From positions 13,708,784 to 13,772,783 of the forward strand of contig OZ024808.1 of assembly GCA_964017045.1 (NCBI GenBank): DNA of 64,000 nucleotides, read 5' to 3'. Below are positions 10,067 through 19,412 of the stretch, in pieces. The position numbers were made by a program, and so were the translations under genes. Every line of letters starts with the position of its first letter. Positions within the stretch are counted from its first letter, which is position 1. The stretch is from Omphiscola glabra. Lineage: Eukaryota; Mollusca; Gastropoda; Lymnaeidae. The notes under the pieces are model-generated. The model was not told where the DNA came from. It ran no database searches and was given only the letters and a program-made list of their open reading frames with translations.

Positions 10067-10999
10067 CGACGCTTTTCTAACCCAAACAATATCATTCGCA
10101 TCAACCCCTCTCCACCTTCCAGCAACAGACAGCTTCGCATCGCCTCATTTAACGCTCAGTCGCTTGGCTCTTGTGACAAACGTATCGCAGTCTCCGAATT
10201 TATCACAGATAGGCGTATTGACATTCTGTTTATCCAGGAGACCTGGTTTCGGCTGACTGGCGATGAAGAAAAATGTACCGATCTCGCTCCCCCTGGTTAT
10301 TCTGCCAGATCATTTCCTCGTGCAACTCGTGGTGGTGGCCTTGCTGTCATCTATAAGGACACGTTGTCCCGTTATCTAGCCTTTGTCACAGAGTTTTCGT
10401 TTGCTCACACTTCGTTTGAAGCGGTTCAACTTACCTTGTCGGTGCCCCATCAGATCGTTCATTTTATATGCATTTATCGCATCTGCCCTAGCAGGAAAAA
10501 TAAACTTACTGATGCTGTGTTTCATCGGGAGTTCCCGGATCTGCTGGATCATTGCAACACATTGGCTGGCACTTATATTGTAGTGGGGGATATGAACATT
10601 CACTTCGACCAGCCACAGAATCCCTCCACTGCTAAATTGATTGATCTTTTGGACTTATTTAGTCTTAAGCAATTAGTCGACCAACCGACTCATAATCGTG
10701 GACATATTATTGATTGGGTGCTACATAGGCCTCATGATTTTGTAGTTACCTCTATTTCAGTCACTCAAGAGCTTTCCTCAGACCACTTCTGTGTTGTTTG
10801 TGAGCTTAACGTTAATGCATCCTCTCCTCTCCTTCAGTCCAGGGAGGTCCGCAGTTTGTGTACTATAAATAGGGATGCCTTTAAGCGTGATCTGAGTTTG
10901 GAAGTGTCCCCTGCCCTTTGCCCTACTTTGAAAACACTACACAGTGCATTGCGCACTGTGCTTGAACGACATGCCCCCCTTACCTCGCCGCATTGTTAG
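10067..10999 (+). CDS. LINE ORF2, endonuclease part
   Basis: The frame is open after a stop at 10,064. Motifs of the apurinic/apyrimidinic endonuclease in order: LRIASFNAQSL (from 10,133), ILFIQETW with the catalytic glutamate, GGGLAVIYK, VVGDMNIHFD, HNRGHIIDWVL and SSDHFCVV with the catalytic histidine. It nicks target DNA to start reverse transcription. The frame stops at 10,997-10,999 only because of a single-base shift; homologous sequence continues in the frame of the next entry (RHAPLT here should run on into RRIVRS). No convincing start codon is needed if the element is 5' truncated. Confidence 0.85.
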   Translation, partial: RRFSNPNNIIRINPSPPSSNRQLRIASFNAQSLGSCDKRIAVSEFITDRRIDILFIQETWFRLTGDEEKCTDLAPPGYSARSFPRATRGGGLAVIYKDTLSRYLAFVTEFSFAHTSFEAVQLTLSVPHQIVHFICIYRICPSRKNKLTDAVFHREFPDLLDHCNTLAGTYIVVGDMNIHFDQPQNPSTAKLIDLLDLFSLKQLVDQPTHNRGHIIDWVLHRPHDFVVTSISVTQELSSDHFCVVCELNVNASSPLLQSREVRSLCTINRDAFKRDLSLEVSPALCPTLKTLHSALRTVLERHAPLTSPHC

Positions 11000-12995
11000 G
11001 TCAGCACGGTCAGCTCCCTGGTATGCAACCATAAGGGAGGAACTACGCAGTGTCAAGAAAGAGCGGCGTAGCGCGGAAAAGAAGTGGCTTAGGTCAGGTC
11101 TTGTTGTTTTTAGGCAGATGTATTATGCTGCCAAGAAACGTGTGACCAAAATTGTTTGTCGAGCAAAGACTTTGTATTTTAGCCAAAAGATAATTATGGG
11201 TAAAACCGGCAAACAGTTGTTCGATGTTTGTAGCAATCTCAGAGGGAGTAACAAAGGAATTGCTCTTCCTTCAGTGTATCCGTTGCCCCAGCAACCAGAT
11301 ATGTTCTGCAATTTCTTTACAAGCAAAGTTGCTGACATCCGCGCTGAGCTTGATTGTCTTGACATACCCCCCTTAGAATTGCCACCCTTTTCTTGTGTTA
11401 GTTCACATTTCGATATTTTAAAGCCGGTTTCAGAACAGGAGGTCAAAATTACTATTCTGGAGTCTAAGCCTACGTCATGTTCTTTGGACCCCATCCCCAC
11501 CCCCCTGTTGGTTGAGTCGTTAGATCATTTGCTCCCAACGATAACCAACATAGTCAATGAAAGCTTGTCATCGGGCACTGTTCCATCTATTTGTAAGTCA
11601 GCTGTCATCAAACCATTGCTTAAGAAGCCTGGTCTGGATGAAAATAATTTTAAAAACTATAGACCTGTATCTAACTTATCATTTTTGTCTACATTCGTTG
11701 AAAAATTAGTTCTAAAACAACTATTTGCTTACTTAAATGACAACTCTCTTCTCTGTCCTAATCAATCAGCCTATAGACCTTTCCATAGCACTGAGACGGC
11801 TCTCTTGAAAGTCACCAATGACCTCTTGCTTGCATTGGACAGTGGTGATGTCTCCCTCCTGATCCTCTTGGACCTCAGTGCGGCCTTTGACACTGTCGAC
11901 CATGAAACCCTTTACAAAATGCTTGAAAATTACTTTGGCATTTCTGGTTCTGTTTTGTCTTGGTTTAGGTCGTTCCTCTCCGATAGAACGCAGGCAGTCG
12001 CTGTCAATGGCTGTATCTCCAGCAGTGCTGACTTGGTGTATGGAGTGCCAGAGGGGTCCGTTTTGGGCCCGGTTCTATTTACAATGTATACCAGGCCACT
12101 GCTCCTCTTGCTCGAGAGGCATGCTGTGGAGAGCCAGTCTTTCGCGGATGATACGCAACTATACAAGCATACCCATCCCTCTCTTGTCGATTCAGCTGTC
12201 CGGACTTTGCAGGAGTGTATTGGTGATGTCAAGTCATGGATGACACTCAGCAAGTTGAAACTTAACGATGACAAAACGGAAGCACTTCTTATTCATGATC
12301 ACAAATCATCCTCAAACTCAGCTCTCCCCACCTCATTTCAAGTAGGTAACTCAGACATACAGTTTACATACTCAACTAGGAATCTTGGTTATATTCTGTC
12401 TAACAACATGTCTCTAGATAAACATATATCTCACATTTGTCGCTCTGCATACACTGCTATCCGTCAGATCAGCTCCATCCGCCCCTACCTCACAGTTAGT
12501 GCAACAAAAACCTTAGTCTGTGCTCTTGTTCTCTCTCGTCTTGACTACTGCAACTCTCTTCTGTCAGGCTCACCAAAACACTTCTTAAAAAGATTAAAAA
12601 AGGTTCAAAACTCAGCTGCTAGGCTAGTTTTAAAGGCAAAAAAACGTGATCACGTCACACCACTACTTCATTCACTTCATTGGCTCCCTGTACAAGCACG
12701 GATTGATTATAAACTCTCTGTTCTGTGCCACCACTTTTTCTCTAATACCTGCCCTTCCTATCTAACCGAAATTCTCTCTATCTATTCACCCCTTCGACAG
12801 CTTCGGTCCTCCGCAGACGATCGTATTCTTTCTGTCCATAAGACTCGCACAAAAACATACGGTGAAAGATCTTTCTCTTACTGTGCCCCCAAACAATGGA
12901 ATTCTCTTCCACTACACATCAGAAATATATCAACCATCACAGCCTTCAAAACTGCACTCAAAACACACCTCTTTAAACTTTACTATCCTGACTGA
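10944..12995 (+). CDS. LINE ORF2, reverse transcriptase part
   Basis: Reverse transcriptase of the CR1/L2 superfamily. The meaningful part begins near 10,985 after the frame change. Motifs: KPLLKKPGLDENNFKNYRPVSNL, ALDSGDVSLLILLDLSAAFDTVD (first catalytic aspartate), GVPEGSVLGP, SFADDTQLY (catalytic DD pair) and KLNDDKTEALL. The C-terminal region carries LHWLPVQARIDYKL and a GERSFSYCAPKQWNSLPLHI tail, typical of this superfamily. Odd point: the usual PQG of motif 4 reads PEG, which may lower activity or be a late mutation. The stop is TGA at 12,993-12,995. The protein would reverse-transcribe the element RNA at the nicked target. Confidence 0.9.
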   Translation: MHCALCLNDMPPLPRRIVRSARSAPWYATIREELRSVKKERRSAEKKWLRSGLVVFRQMYYAAKKRVTKIVCRAKTLYFSQKIIMGKTGKQLFDVCSNLRGSNKGIALPSVYPLPQQPDMFCNFFTSKVADIRAELDCLDIPPLELPPFSCVSSHFDILKPVSEQEVKITILESKPTSCSLDPIPTPLLVESLDHLLPTITNIVNESLSSGTVPSICKSAVIKPLLKKPGLDENNFKNYRPVSNLSFLSTFVEKLVLKQLFAYLNDNSLLCPNQSAYRPFHSTETALLKVTNDLLLALDSGDVSLLILLDLSAAFDTVDHETLYKMLENYFGISGSVLSWFRSFLSDRTQAVAVNGCISSSADLVYGVPEGSVLGPVLFTMYTRPLLLLLERHAVESQSFADDTQLYKHTHPSLVDSAVRTLQECIGDVKSWMTLSKLKLNDDKTEALLIHDHKSSSNSALPTSFQVGNSDIQFTYSTRNLGYILSNNMSLDKHISHICRSAYTAIRQISSIRPYLTVSATKTLVCALVLSRLDYCNSLLSGSPKHFLKRLKKVQNSAARLVLKAKKRDHVTPLLHSLHWLPVQARIDYKLSVLCHHFFSNTCPSYLTEILSIYSPLRQLRSSADDRILSVHKTRTKTYGERSFSYCAPKQWNSLPLHIRNISTITAFKTALKTHLFKLYYPD

Positions 12996-13345
12996 TTCCC
13001 CCTCTGAAAGTTAAACGATGCTGCTGAGTGCCGTCCATGGCTTCACATGTAAATTGATATGGAATGGTTGGTTTTTAATTTATATTTTTTAAGTTCATTT
13101 TAATTTGCATGTACAGCGTGGTGCGCCCAGCCCTAGGCTGGGGTACCAAGCTATAGAAAACTACCCATAATAATAATAATAATATATAAAAAAAAAATTC
13201 AACCATAATGAGACACATACAGACAAGTACCGGTATCACATAACGGAAGTAACAATGGTGAGACTTCATTAATCATGATTCTTTTTTTTTTACTCTAACA
13301 AATATATGGAGCTTATCAGCTACATCACAGTACATTCAAATTTAT

Positions 13346-13563
13346 GTGGTGCCTCACTCCACGAGGCACCACACATTTCACTCCACGAGACACCACACAT
13401 TTCACTCCACGGAACACCATACATTTCACACCACGGGGCACGACACATTCCACTCCACGGGCACCACACATTTCCCTCCATGGGGCACCACACTTTTCCC
13501 TCCACAGGGCACAACACATTTCACTCAACAGAGCACCACACATTTCACTCCACGGTTTATCAC
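13346..13563. repeat. 24-bp tandem repeat, about 9 copies
   Basis: The unit is near CACCACACATTTCACTCCAC followed by GAGA or GGGG. It is open in several frames on both strands because the unit lacks stops; not coding. Confidence 0.9.
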
Positions 13564-14007
13564 ATATTTAACCTTGATTAATAACAATTTCATGTCGGTA
13601 TGTCTTAACAGTGTCACTGTCCGTATCAACACCATATGTTGTTGTTTTTTTAAATGAACAAAAAAATTGATAATATTTAAATGTGAAATTAACAATAAAA
13701 AACGCTAAACGCTACGTTAACGCAAAAGGACGTCGGCAGTAGTCGATGAGAGAAGTTTGAGATTTCTGCTCCACCACCTTTTGTTTTAATTAAATTTTTA
13801 AAAAAAAATTAATTACAATTTTTAAAAAAAAGAAGAAAAAAGAAAACTAAATTTTAAAAAATTTAATTGGTTAAACAGAAAACAAAATTATAGACACAAA
13901 AATATTATTACAGATGAAGGAAGAAAAATTATTTAAATTAATTTTTTTTTACATTTATATTGAAATACCTTAAATGCTGCTCGAGATATTACTAAATCAT
14001 ACACTTT
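13564..14007. other. Gene-free spacer
   Basis: AT-rich with A-runs (13,795-13,870). Nothing recognised. Confidence 0.35.
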
Positions 14008-14224
14008 GGTATATTTTTCATGAAAATGTTAGGTATATTTTTCATGAAAATGTTAGGTATATTTTTCATGAAAATGTTAGGTATATTTTTCATGAAAATG
14101 TTAGGTATATTTTTCATGAAAATGTTAGGTATATTTTTCATGAAAATGACAGGTATATTTTTCATGAAAATGACAAGAGGTATATTTTTCATGAAAATGA
14201 CAGGTATATTTTTCATGAAAATGA
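14008..14224. repeat. 24-bp tandem repeat with palindromic core, about 9 copies
   Basis: The unit is GGTATATTTTTCATGAAAAT plus GTTA or GACA. Each carries the palindrome TTTTCATGAAAA. One unit has a short insertion (GACAAGAGG at about 14,170). It lies just 3' of the gene A terminal exon. Confidence 0.92.
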
Positions 14225-14372
14225 ATGATTTTTACAGGAATGTTTCAGGGGATATAATCAAATACAATGCCGGTCTTAAATCATTAAAAATAAAATCGTA
14301 ACTGAAGTACTTTTTCTACTTGACCGTTCAGAATTGAGGTCATCTTCCACTGTATATTATCAGAACTTCAAA

Positions 14373-14603
14373 TTATGGAATTAAAATATAATGACTTCTG
14401 TCAATCTCTTCCCGGCATACGGTGCATTTTATAAACAGCTTGACACAGTTCGGACAACTGGCGGTAGGCATGCACGGTATGAAAGCGACGCTGGCTGCCT
14501 TGGACAGACAAACGGGGCACTCTGGTTTGACGTTGTGAGAAGAGTTGTCGTCCTCAGTCGGTTTCTGTTTGGCTCTTGCCTTTGAATCGTCCGAGTTATT
14601 CTT
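14373..14603 (-). CDS. Gene A terminal exon: RING finger lacking its histidine
   Basis: Minus-strand terminal exon of the first MIB-type gene. The acceptor TTCTCCTAG precedes AAG AAT AAC; the stop is TAA at 14,373-14,375. It encodes a charged linker and a C3HC4-type RING: CPVC, then IPCMPTASCPNC, then CTVC. The paralogues read PCGHSACCSDC (gene B) and PCGHIACCLKC (gene D), so the third-pair histidine is proline here. A RING binds two zincs and docks an E2 enzyme for ubiquitin transfer, so this one is probably impaired. The length, 231 bp, is close to 234 bp (B) and 225 bp (D), and the last residues (HYILIP) resemble FRVFIP of gene D, which supports the frame and stop. It starts in phase 0. 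Confidence 0.75.
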   Translation of the reverse strand, partial: KNNSDDSKARAKQKPTEDDNSSHNVKPECPVCLSKAASVAFIPCMPTASCPNCVKLFIKCTVCREEIDRSHYILIP

Positions 14604-14704
14604 CTAGGAGAATAGAGATTTCAAGAAATTTGAAGGAAAAAGAAACACAACTCTCTACAAAGCAGACGTGTTTGAAAATGTATTAATAAACAAAATTCTT
14701 CAAC

Positions 14705-14764
14705 CAGCAGTGATCTGAAGGTTGAGTGCAAAGTCCCTCTCAATCGTTTCGTCATTCAGTTGAC
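14705..14764 (-). CDS. Gene A candidate small exon
   Basis: After an acceptor ATTTTACAG the sequence reads in phase 1 as QLNDETIERDFALNLQITAG, 60 bp, then GTTGAAG as a weak donor or TGA in frame. The phase-1 start fits the phase-1 end of the MIB2b exon. The end does not fit the phase-0 start of the RING exon, which would put the RING out of frame. It may be a remnant of a Mib-repeat exon (compare 63,928-64,000), or chance. Confidence 0.3.
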
Positions 14765-14836
14765 CTGTAAAATATATAGGTCTATAATAATGTGAGGTAA
14801 CATGTTAATGGGAGTAAATTATGCAACAATTTAAAC

Positions 14837-15026
14837 TAAAGGCGTAGCTAAGAGGGGAAAGAAGGGGAGCAGATGTCCCTGGGCGCCAGACGATTTAGGG
14901 GCGCCAAAATGTGCTTTGATATTATTTTATTAATGAAAATAATGGATTGAGATTTGAAATGAGAAAGGGGGGCTTTTTAATATGAATCTTGTCCCCGGGG
15001 CGCCAAACTCTCTAGCTATGCCTCTG
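14837..15026. mobile_element. hAT-like MITE
   Basis: Ends TAAAGGCGTAGCTAAG and, inverted, CAGAGGCATAGCTAGAG. Flanks ATTTAAAC (14,829-14,836) and AATTAAAC (15,027-15,034) agree at 7 of 8 bases. The right part recurs at the start of duplication unit 2 (29,111 on), so the unit begins inside this MITE. A relative lies at 50,923. Confidence 0.7.
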
Positions 15027-15187
15027 AATTAAACAATAAATTGATATTTAGATTTTATGGATGTTTATTAAAAAAATATTAATTTAATCATCATAAAAAT
15101 TTTTTTTTTCCTTTTTTATTTTACTTTTAGTTTTAAGACGGCGGAAAATATATATATTTAAAAAAAAAAATTTTTTGAACTAATTAC

Positions 15188-15364
15188 CGACAACAGGGAG
15201 GTGACTCTTGTAATAGTGGCCACCGAATCCTGCGCCGGCTAGCTTCAGGTCCACCGCGCCATTTCTCCCCATGCGGTAGGTATAGCTGGCCCCTGTGGTC
15301 CATCGGACAGTGTACTCGCCCCACTTTGATACCTTCACTACCTGGCCAGGGTTGCCATCACCTC
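15188..15364 (-). CDS. Gene A exon: second half of MIB/HERC2 domain 2
   Basis: Internal exon, acceptor TTGCCAG, donor GTAATTAG, phase 1 at both ends, 177 bp. It encodes GGDGNPGQVVKV, then EYTVRWTTGASYTYRMG and VDLKL, which is the second half of a MIB/HERC2 domain (G.V...VRW..G....YR.G....DL). A Gly/Tyr-rich tail GFGGHYYKSHLPVVG follows. The first half of the domain is on the exon at 17,297-17,409; splicing gives NADNQDG/GDGNPG. In Mind-bomb proteins the MIB/HERC2 domains contact substrate ligands such as Notch ligands; which substrate this paralogue binds is unknown. The next exon downstream (lower coordinates) is uncertain. Confidence 0.9.
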
Positions 15365-15409
15365 CTGGCAACGAAAGACATTGGTTTTAGACGCATGATT
15401 TACTCCCGA

Positions 15410-16447
15410 TGTCACACGGTGACCGTTACTGGGGCGGGTGAGGGTGCTGTTACTGGGGCGGGGGTATCACTGGTTAACTTACTGGGGCGGGACAGGAGAG
15501 AGATCCAATGTTAGGGTAACGTATAGGGGTAGTTTTGGGGTTAACGTCGGAAATTCCTAATTGACTGGAAATGATAGGGGTCAGGAATGTGTTGATAGAG
15601 AGCATTCATGGACCAACAAAGAAGTTTGGGTAGGAACGAGGGGTATAAGTAAGGACATCTAAATTCTGTAGTTTCACTGAGCACTACGGCCCACACATGA
15701 GACTTCTCTCGTGAGAGCTCAGACACATAGACTTACCTTGTACCAGCCTTGCCACAGTATCAACATAGAACAGTATCAACATAGAGAGGTAAGTGTATGT
15801 AAAGGTGTATGTATGGAGGAGCTTTATGGTAGTTCGTATGACTGATAGTTACGTTATGTAGAGGTTTAGTATTTTGGAAGTCTACGGTAAGTAGTCAGAT
15901 AGGGCTTAGCATAGACCACTTGGTGTAGGTGATTTATTCATATATTTCCGGAATAGCCACCTTTTAACGTCATTAACTAATCGTCACAAACTCGTGACGG
16001 AGCGTGTGCGCAGAGGCCAGTGCAGAGAGATAACGAGAGACGCTAACAACCACGACCATAGGACAGATTAACGCTCTAGAGGGGGCGACAGTCTTGCAAG
16101 ACTCCACTTAGTCGTATGGTAGCGTTTCGATTGTATGATTCAGAGTTGTTCAATATTGAGAATCACTATTATAATGTCATTTTAGTAATCATATATGTAC
16201 GAAAATCATCCTATTACTTCAAAGTGTATTCCTTCATAGCGCATGCTATTATTCTCATTGTGTATCGCATATTACTCTACTTAGGACATTTAAAGAATAA
16301 ATTAGCTGTAGTCATTTTACGTTATATTGAAGACTTTGTTTATTGTATGGTTATTGTGTTTCCTTGGACACATCAAAACAAGGTGGTGTCAGAGGTGTTG
16401 TATAAGAATATAGACCAAGGGTCACTTAGCATAGGGAGCTCGTGACA
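15410..16447. mobile_element. Solo LTR with 5-bp target duplication
   Basis: A 1,038-bp segment starting TGTCACACGG and ending CTCGTGACA (terminal TGTCAC/GTGACA), flanked by CCCGA at 15,405-15,409 and 16,448-16,452. The duplicated unit 2 lacks it: 29,700-29,720 shows the empty site. It has TG...CA ends and no internal retroviral-type genes, so it is best read as a solo LTR left by recombination of an LTR retrotransposon. Open frames inside it (for example 16,116-16,445) are not treated as genes. Confidence 0.88.
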
Positions 16448-16483
16448 CCCGACATAAATGGTCAAACCACGTTGTTAAAGGTT

Positions 16484-16813
16484 GATTTACAGTCGGCATT
16501 TCTCTGATTTACAGTCGGCATTTCTTTCATTTACAGTCGGAATTTCTTTAATTTACAGTCAGCATTTCTCTAATTTACAGTCGGCATTTCTCTAATTTAC
16601 AGTCGGCATTTCTCTAATTTACAGTGGGCATTTCTCTAATTTACAGTCGGCATTTCTCTGATTTACAGTCGGCATTTCTTTCATTTACAGTCGGAATTTC
16701 TTTAATTTACAGTCAGCATTTCTCTAATTTACAGTCGGCATTTCTCTAATTTACAGTCGGCATTTCTCTAATTTACAGTGGGCATTTCTCTAATTTACAG
16801 TCCGCATTTCTTT
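16484..16813. repeat. 22-bp minisatellite, 15 copies, with higher-order pattern
   Basis: The unit is ATTTACAGTCGGCATTTCTCTA. A series of eight variant units (CTCTGATT, CTTTCATT, GGAATTTC, CAGCATT, ... GGGCATT) appears twice. It sits in the intron between MIB2a and MIB2b, at the same place as 29,746-30,230. Confidence 0.93.
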
Positions 16814-17059
16814 GTGTAGATAATGTGCGTAATGCCACATTGTAATTAAACACAACATTAAGTGTATGATGTATATGAATATGTGGAAGTAGTGGATTGA
16901 AATCTTTCTATATAGTAACTAGACATTTACGCTATTATACGTTAGCTTAAAGCCTGGATTAATGTATTACGATGGCTCAATCACAAACCAAAAGATGTGT
17001 CTCTTTTGTTCTTCTGTCTGGTGAGTAATAAAACAGGGTTTACAATGGCGTGCTCTGAT

Positions 17060-17241
17060 CTGCGGTGGAGGAAGGGGGTGCAAAGCTGGCAATACGCCCC
17101 ATGCAACACTTTCTTTAAATATGAAGGGGCGGCATTTTCAGCCAACTGCAGAGTTATTTCGTGGAAAGGGGCGGGGAAATTCTTGCCCCCCTTATCCCCC
17201 CCTCCCAACCGGGAGAGGCACTAACCCTTCCTACGCCACTG
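17060..17241. mobile_element. hAT MITE (unit 1 copy)
   Basis: Ends CTGCGGTGGAGGAAGGG and CTTCCTACGCCACTG (inverted CAGTGGCGTAGGAAG). Flanked by a perfect 8-bp duplication GCTCTGAT at 17,052-17,059 and 17,242-17,249. 182 bp, non-coding. The copy at 30,473 has the same site, so it inserted before the segmental duplication. Confidence 0.88.
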
Positions 17242-17296
17242 GCTCTGATACATCGTTACAGTGAACTTGAAAAGTTTTTACACTTGATAAACTCAC

Positions 17297-17409
17297 CATC
17301 TTGGTTGTCCGCATTCCAGTTAAGTCCTCGGACAACCAATGCACCTTGAAAGATCCCCTTGGCTAACTGTTTGTCGCTCTGACATTCACATCTAGGAGGA
17401 ACTCCAATT
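17297..17409 (-). CDS. Gene A exon: first half of MIB/HERC2 domain 2
   Basis: 113-bp internal exon on the minus strand, acceptor GTCACAG, donor GTGAGTT, phase 2 to phase 1. It encodes IGVPPRCECQSDKQLAKGIF, then QGALVVRGLNWNADNQDG. The second part matches the start of a MIB/HERC2 domain (G..VVRG..W...DQDGG). The phases join the ZZ exon (SYG/IGV) and the MIB2b exon (QDG/GDG) exactly. The same exon exists in gene B (30,698-30,810), and in diverged form in gene C (51,434-51,540). Confidence 0.87.
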
Positions 17410-18043
17410 CTGTGACGATGTGTGTAATATCAGATAATAAATTTGTCGACACTCTTTCTAAACATGTGGGAACACAGGCTGTGTTATTACATTCTTTACA
17501 TTAACTTCACTTCTGTTTGTGGGTGCCTGGCTGGCTAACTGATCCACTTCCCGTCAACCTATCGAGCTGAAACTTGGCACATAGGCTCGACGACAACACA
17601 TTCTATCAAATTGTCAGACCCAACCACCAATCTAAACCCTCAAAAATTAGTCATTCCTGTTTTTCAAAGGGAAGATAAAATAAGATTCCGGATAACTGCG
17701 CGTAATGAGATTTTTTTATTTATTTCTCAAGTGCGTTTGGTGCGTACTATTTTCTTTTGTTTTCCCCCAAATATATTGTTTGGTGAAATAACTCTACTAT
17801 GTCATAGCGGTTGTGAATTAAAATATTAATAAAGTGTAAGGGCGTGAAAAAAAATGTGCTGTCTCGAGCCTTGGAAGAGTGGTTATGGGGAAGCCCTTTT
17901 TTTTTTGGATTCTTGTAAATTGCGTTACTGGGATGTATGTTTTGTTACATTTTTAGCCCCACCTTCATTGCCCGAAATTACATTTTAAAAATTATTGGTT
18001 AGAACTTAGGGGGTTGTTGTTAAATCTGATTTCATATTCCGAC

Positions 18044-18244
18044 TTATGTCGGCGTCTGTTCACCTTCACCGGCTTTGAGATGGTGATCTGCCGTAACGTG
18101 TGAAACGTAAGTGTTTTTGCCGTGGTTTTTCTTGACACCGACGGTTTGGCTGCCTAAAGACCTGTAAACTTCGGACCAACAGCGATTGCGTACTTGCCGT
18201 ATACGGAATGCTTGACAGGCATTCCAACAAGGTGGATAAAACAA
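18044..18244 (-). other. Unidentified conserved intronic segment
   Basis: An open frame with VGVKKNHGKNT and VSHVTADHHL. The matching part in unit 2 (31,809-31,991) is also open (GVKKNHGKNTQQVSHVSADHH), but the flanking frames differ. It lies in the intron between ZZ and MIB2a. It may be a retroelement fragment; I cannot name it. Confidence 0.25.
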
Positions 18245-18641
18245 ATTAATTTACTGTTGGGATTTATTCTGACCACCTTTTTTTTTGGTTGCCCCCGACC
18301 ACTTGCCTTAATTAATGGTCCCGATTGTAGCCTCGTCTCGTTTAAAGGCCGCATGTCTTAAACATCTCATATCACTGGTGAATACCGTTCATTTTCTCTA
18401 TTCAGTACAAGTGTAACAGCTCGGGGTTAGCTTTTAAGAAGATAAGACAAAAGAGGGGAGAGGGTGGTCTTCAGCTTATCCTTCAAATGTGTTGTACTGT
18501 TGGCTAGTTTAAACAATTGAAATTAGAAACGACAATGTTTACCTTTTATTGAAGTTTGTGAAGTTTATATTGGTAAAGGAATCTAACCACACTATATCAC
18601 ATATGTCAGATCTCATAGAATTTCGAAGAACACCTACATAC

Positions 18642-18810
18642 CCATAGGACAAATGTGTCTCACATCTGATGAAGGCGTGTGAAATATCATGACGGTCAGA
18701 CATGTAACACGCGGTGCACAGTGAAACACCGTAACACGAAGCGCACGTCCACTTGAAGCCAGCAATACCGCACTCTCCGCAGCCGTTGCACGTTGGAAGG
18801 TGGAACACAC
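18642..18810 (-). CDS. Gene A exon: ZZ zinc finger
   Basis: 169-bp internal exon, acceptor CCCCCCAG, donor GTATGTAGG, phase 1 to phase 2. It encodes VFHLPTCNGCGECGIAGFKW, then TCASCYGVSLCTACYMSDRH and DISHAFIRCETHLSYG. Cysteine pairs C..C, C..C, C..C and the late histidines are those of a ZZ zinc finger, which in Mind-bomb proteins sits between the two MIB/HERC2 domains. Gene B has the same exon with 9 amino-acid replacements and about 10 silent changes by my count, so the domain has been under constraint since duplication. Confidence 0.9.
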
Positions 18811-19338
18811 CTGGGGGGTTGTTGTTAAGATATGATTTGATAAATTGTACGTTAATAATTCCTTGAAAAACAATGAGGACTGTAGAAAAATAAAATTTTT
18901 CATTGGTATGAACAATGAGATACTCTTGCAACCTTAAAGACATATTACCGGTTATCAACCGTGCATCTGTTCAGCCACAGGGTTTTCTTGGTATATAAAA
19001 GGGGAAACATAATGTTTGGCAGTCTTTATTGGAAATGCTCCTTGTTGACCAGTGTTTTTGCTCATACGTCAGTGGTCGTGAAAATGTTTAAAAACGAGTT
19101 TTTAGAAAGTAAAACTCATTATGCTGTCTATTGTTAGGGACTTTTGCGCTACTGCAATTGTGCTGTATCAAAAAGTGTTGGGGAGTGGATTCCCGTCGAC
19201 CAGTTGCAACAGTTTCAATAGATAATCCCGCTCATGTTCACCAATGACGGTGCTGAAATCGGCCCCTACTGATACTAAGACGAAGCATATTGAATGATAA
19301 CTCAGATGATAAGCCCGTTCGCCGATCGTTTAGAAATC

Positions 19339-19412
19339 ACCCACATTCAATATTATTAACACAGGTATAAAACTCACCACATTGAACGTTATCAAATGCG
19401 TGCAAATCATAA
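19339..19412. repeat. Duplicated splice-donor segment at gene A MIB1 exon (36-37 bp x2)
   Basis: The 3' end of the MIB1 exon plus its donor (minus strand: GATAACGTTCAATGTG then GTGAGT) is repeated once downstream (AATAATATTGAATGTGGGTGA). The second copy has lost the GT at the right place. In gene B there are three units. Confidence 0.65.

Larger units (their letters stand above)
10020..13190 (+). mobile_element. CR1/L2-like LINE, nearly intact ORF2
   Basis: Non-LTR retrotransposon with an APE-type endonuclease followed by reverse transcriptase and a characteristic C-terminal tail. It ends in a TAA microsatellite at about 13,165-13,186, as many CR1/L2-superfamily elements do. A 5' UTR or ORF1 is not recognised, so the 5' limit is uncertain. 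The coding part is broken only once, by a frame change around 10,974-10,999. The copy therefore looks young compared with the other LINE pieces here. Confidence 0.88.

Noticed and set aside
10364..10999. Separate endonuclease gene starting at 10,364
   Set aside because: The same frame is open upstream to 10,067 and includes the first endonuclease motifs, so 10,364 is not the start.
13306..13657. His/Thr-rich open frames of about 70-100 codons on both strands
   Set aside because: They arise from the 24-bp repeat, whose length is a multiple of three and which lacks stops.
16116..16445. 109-codon hydrophobic open frame
   Set aside because: It lies inside the solo LTR bounded by CCCGA repeats and has no domain signal.
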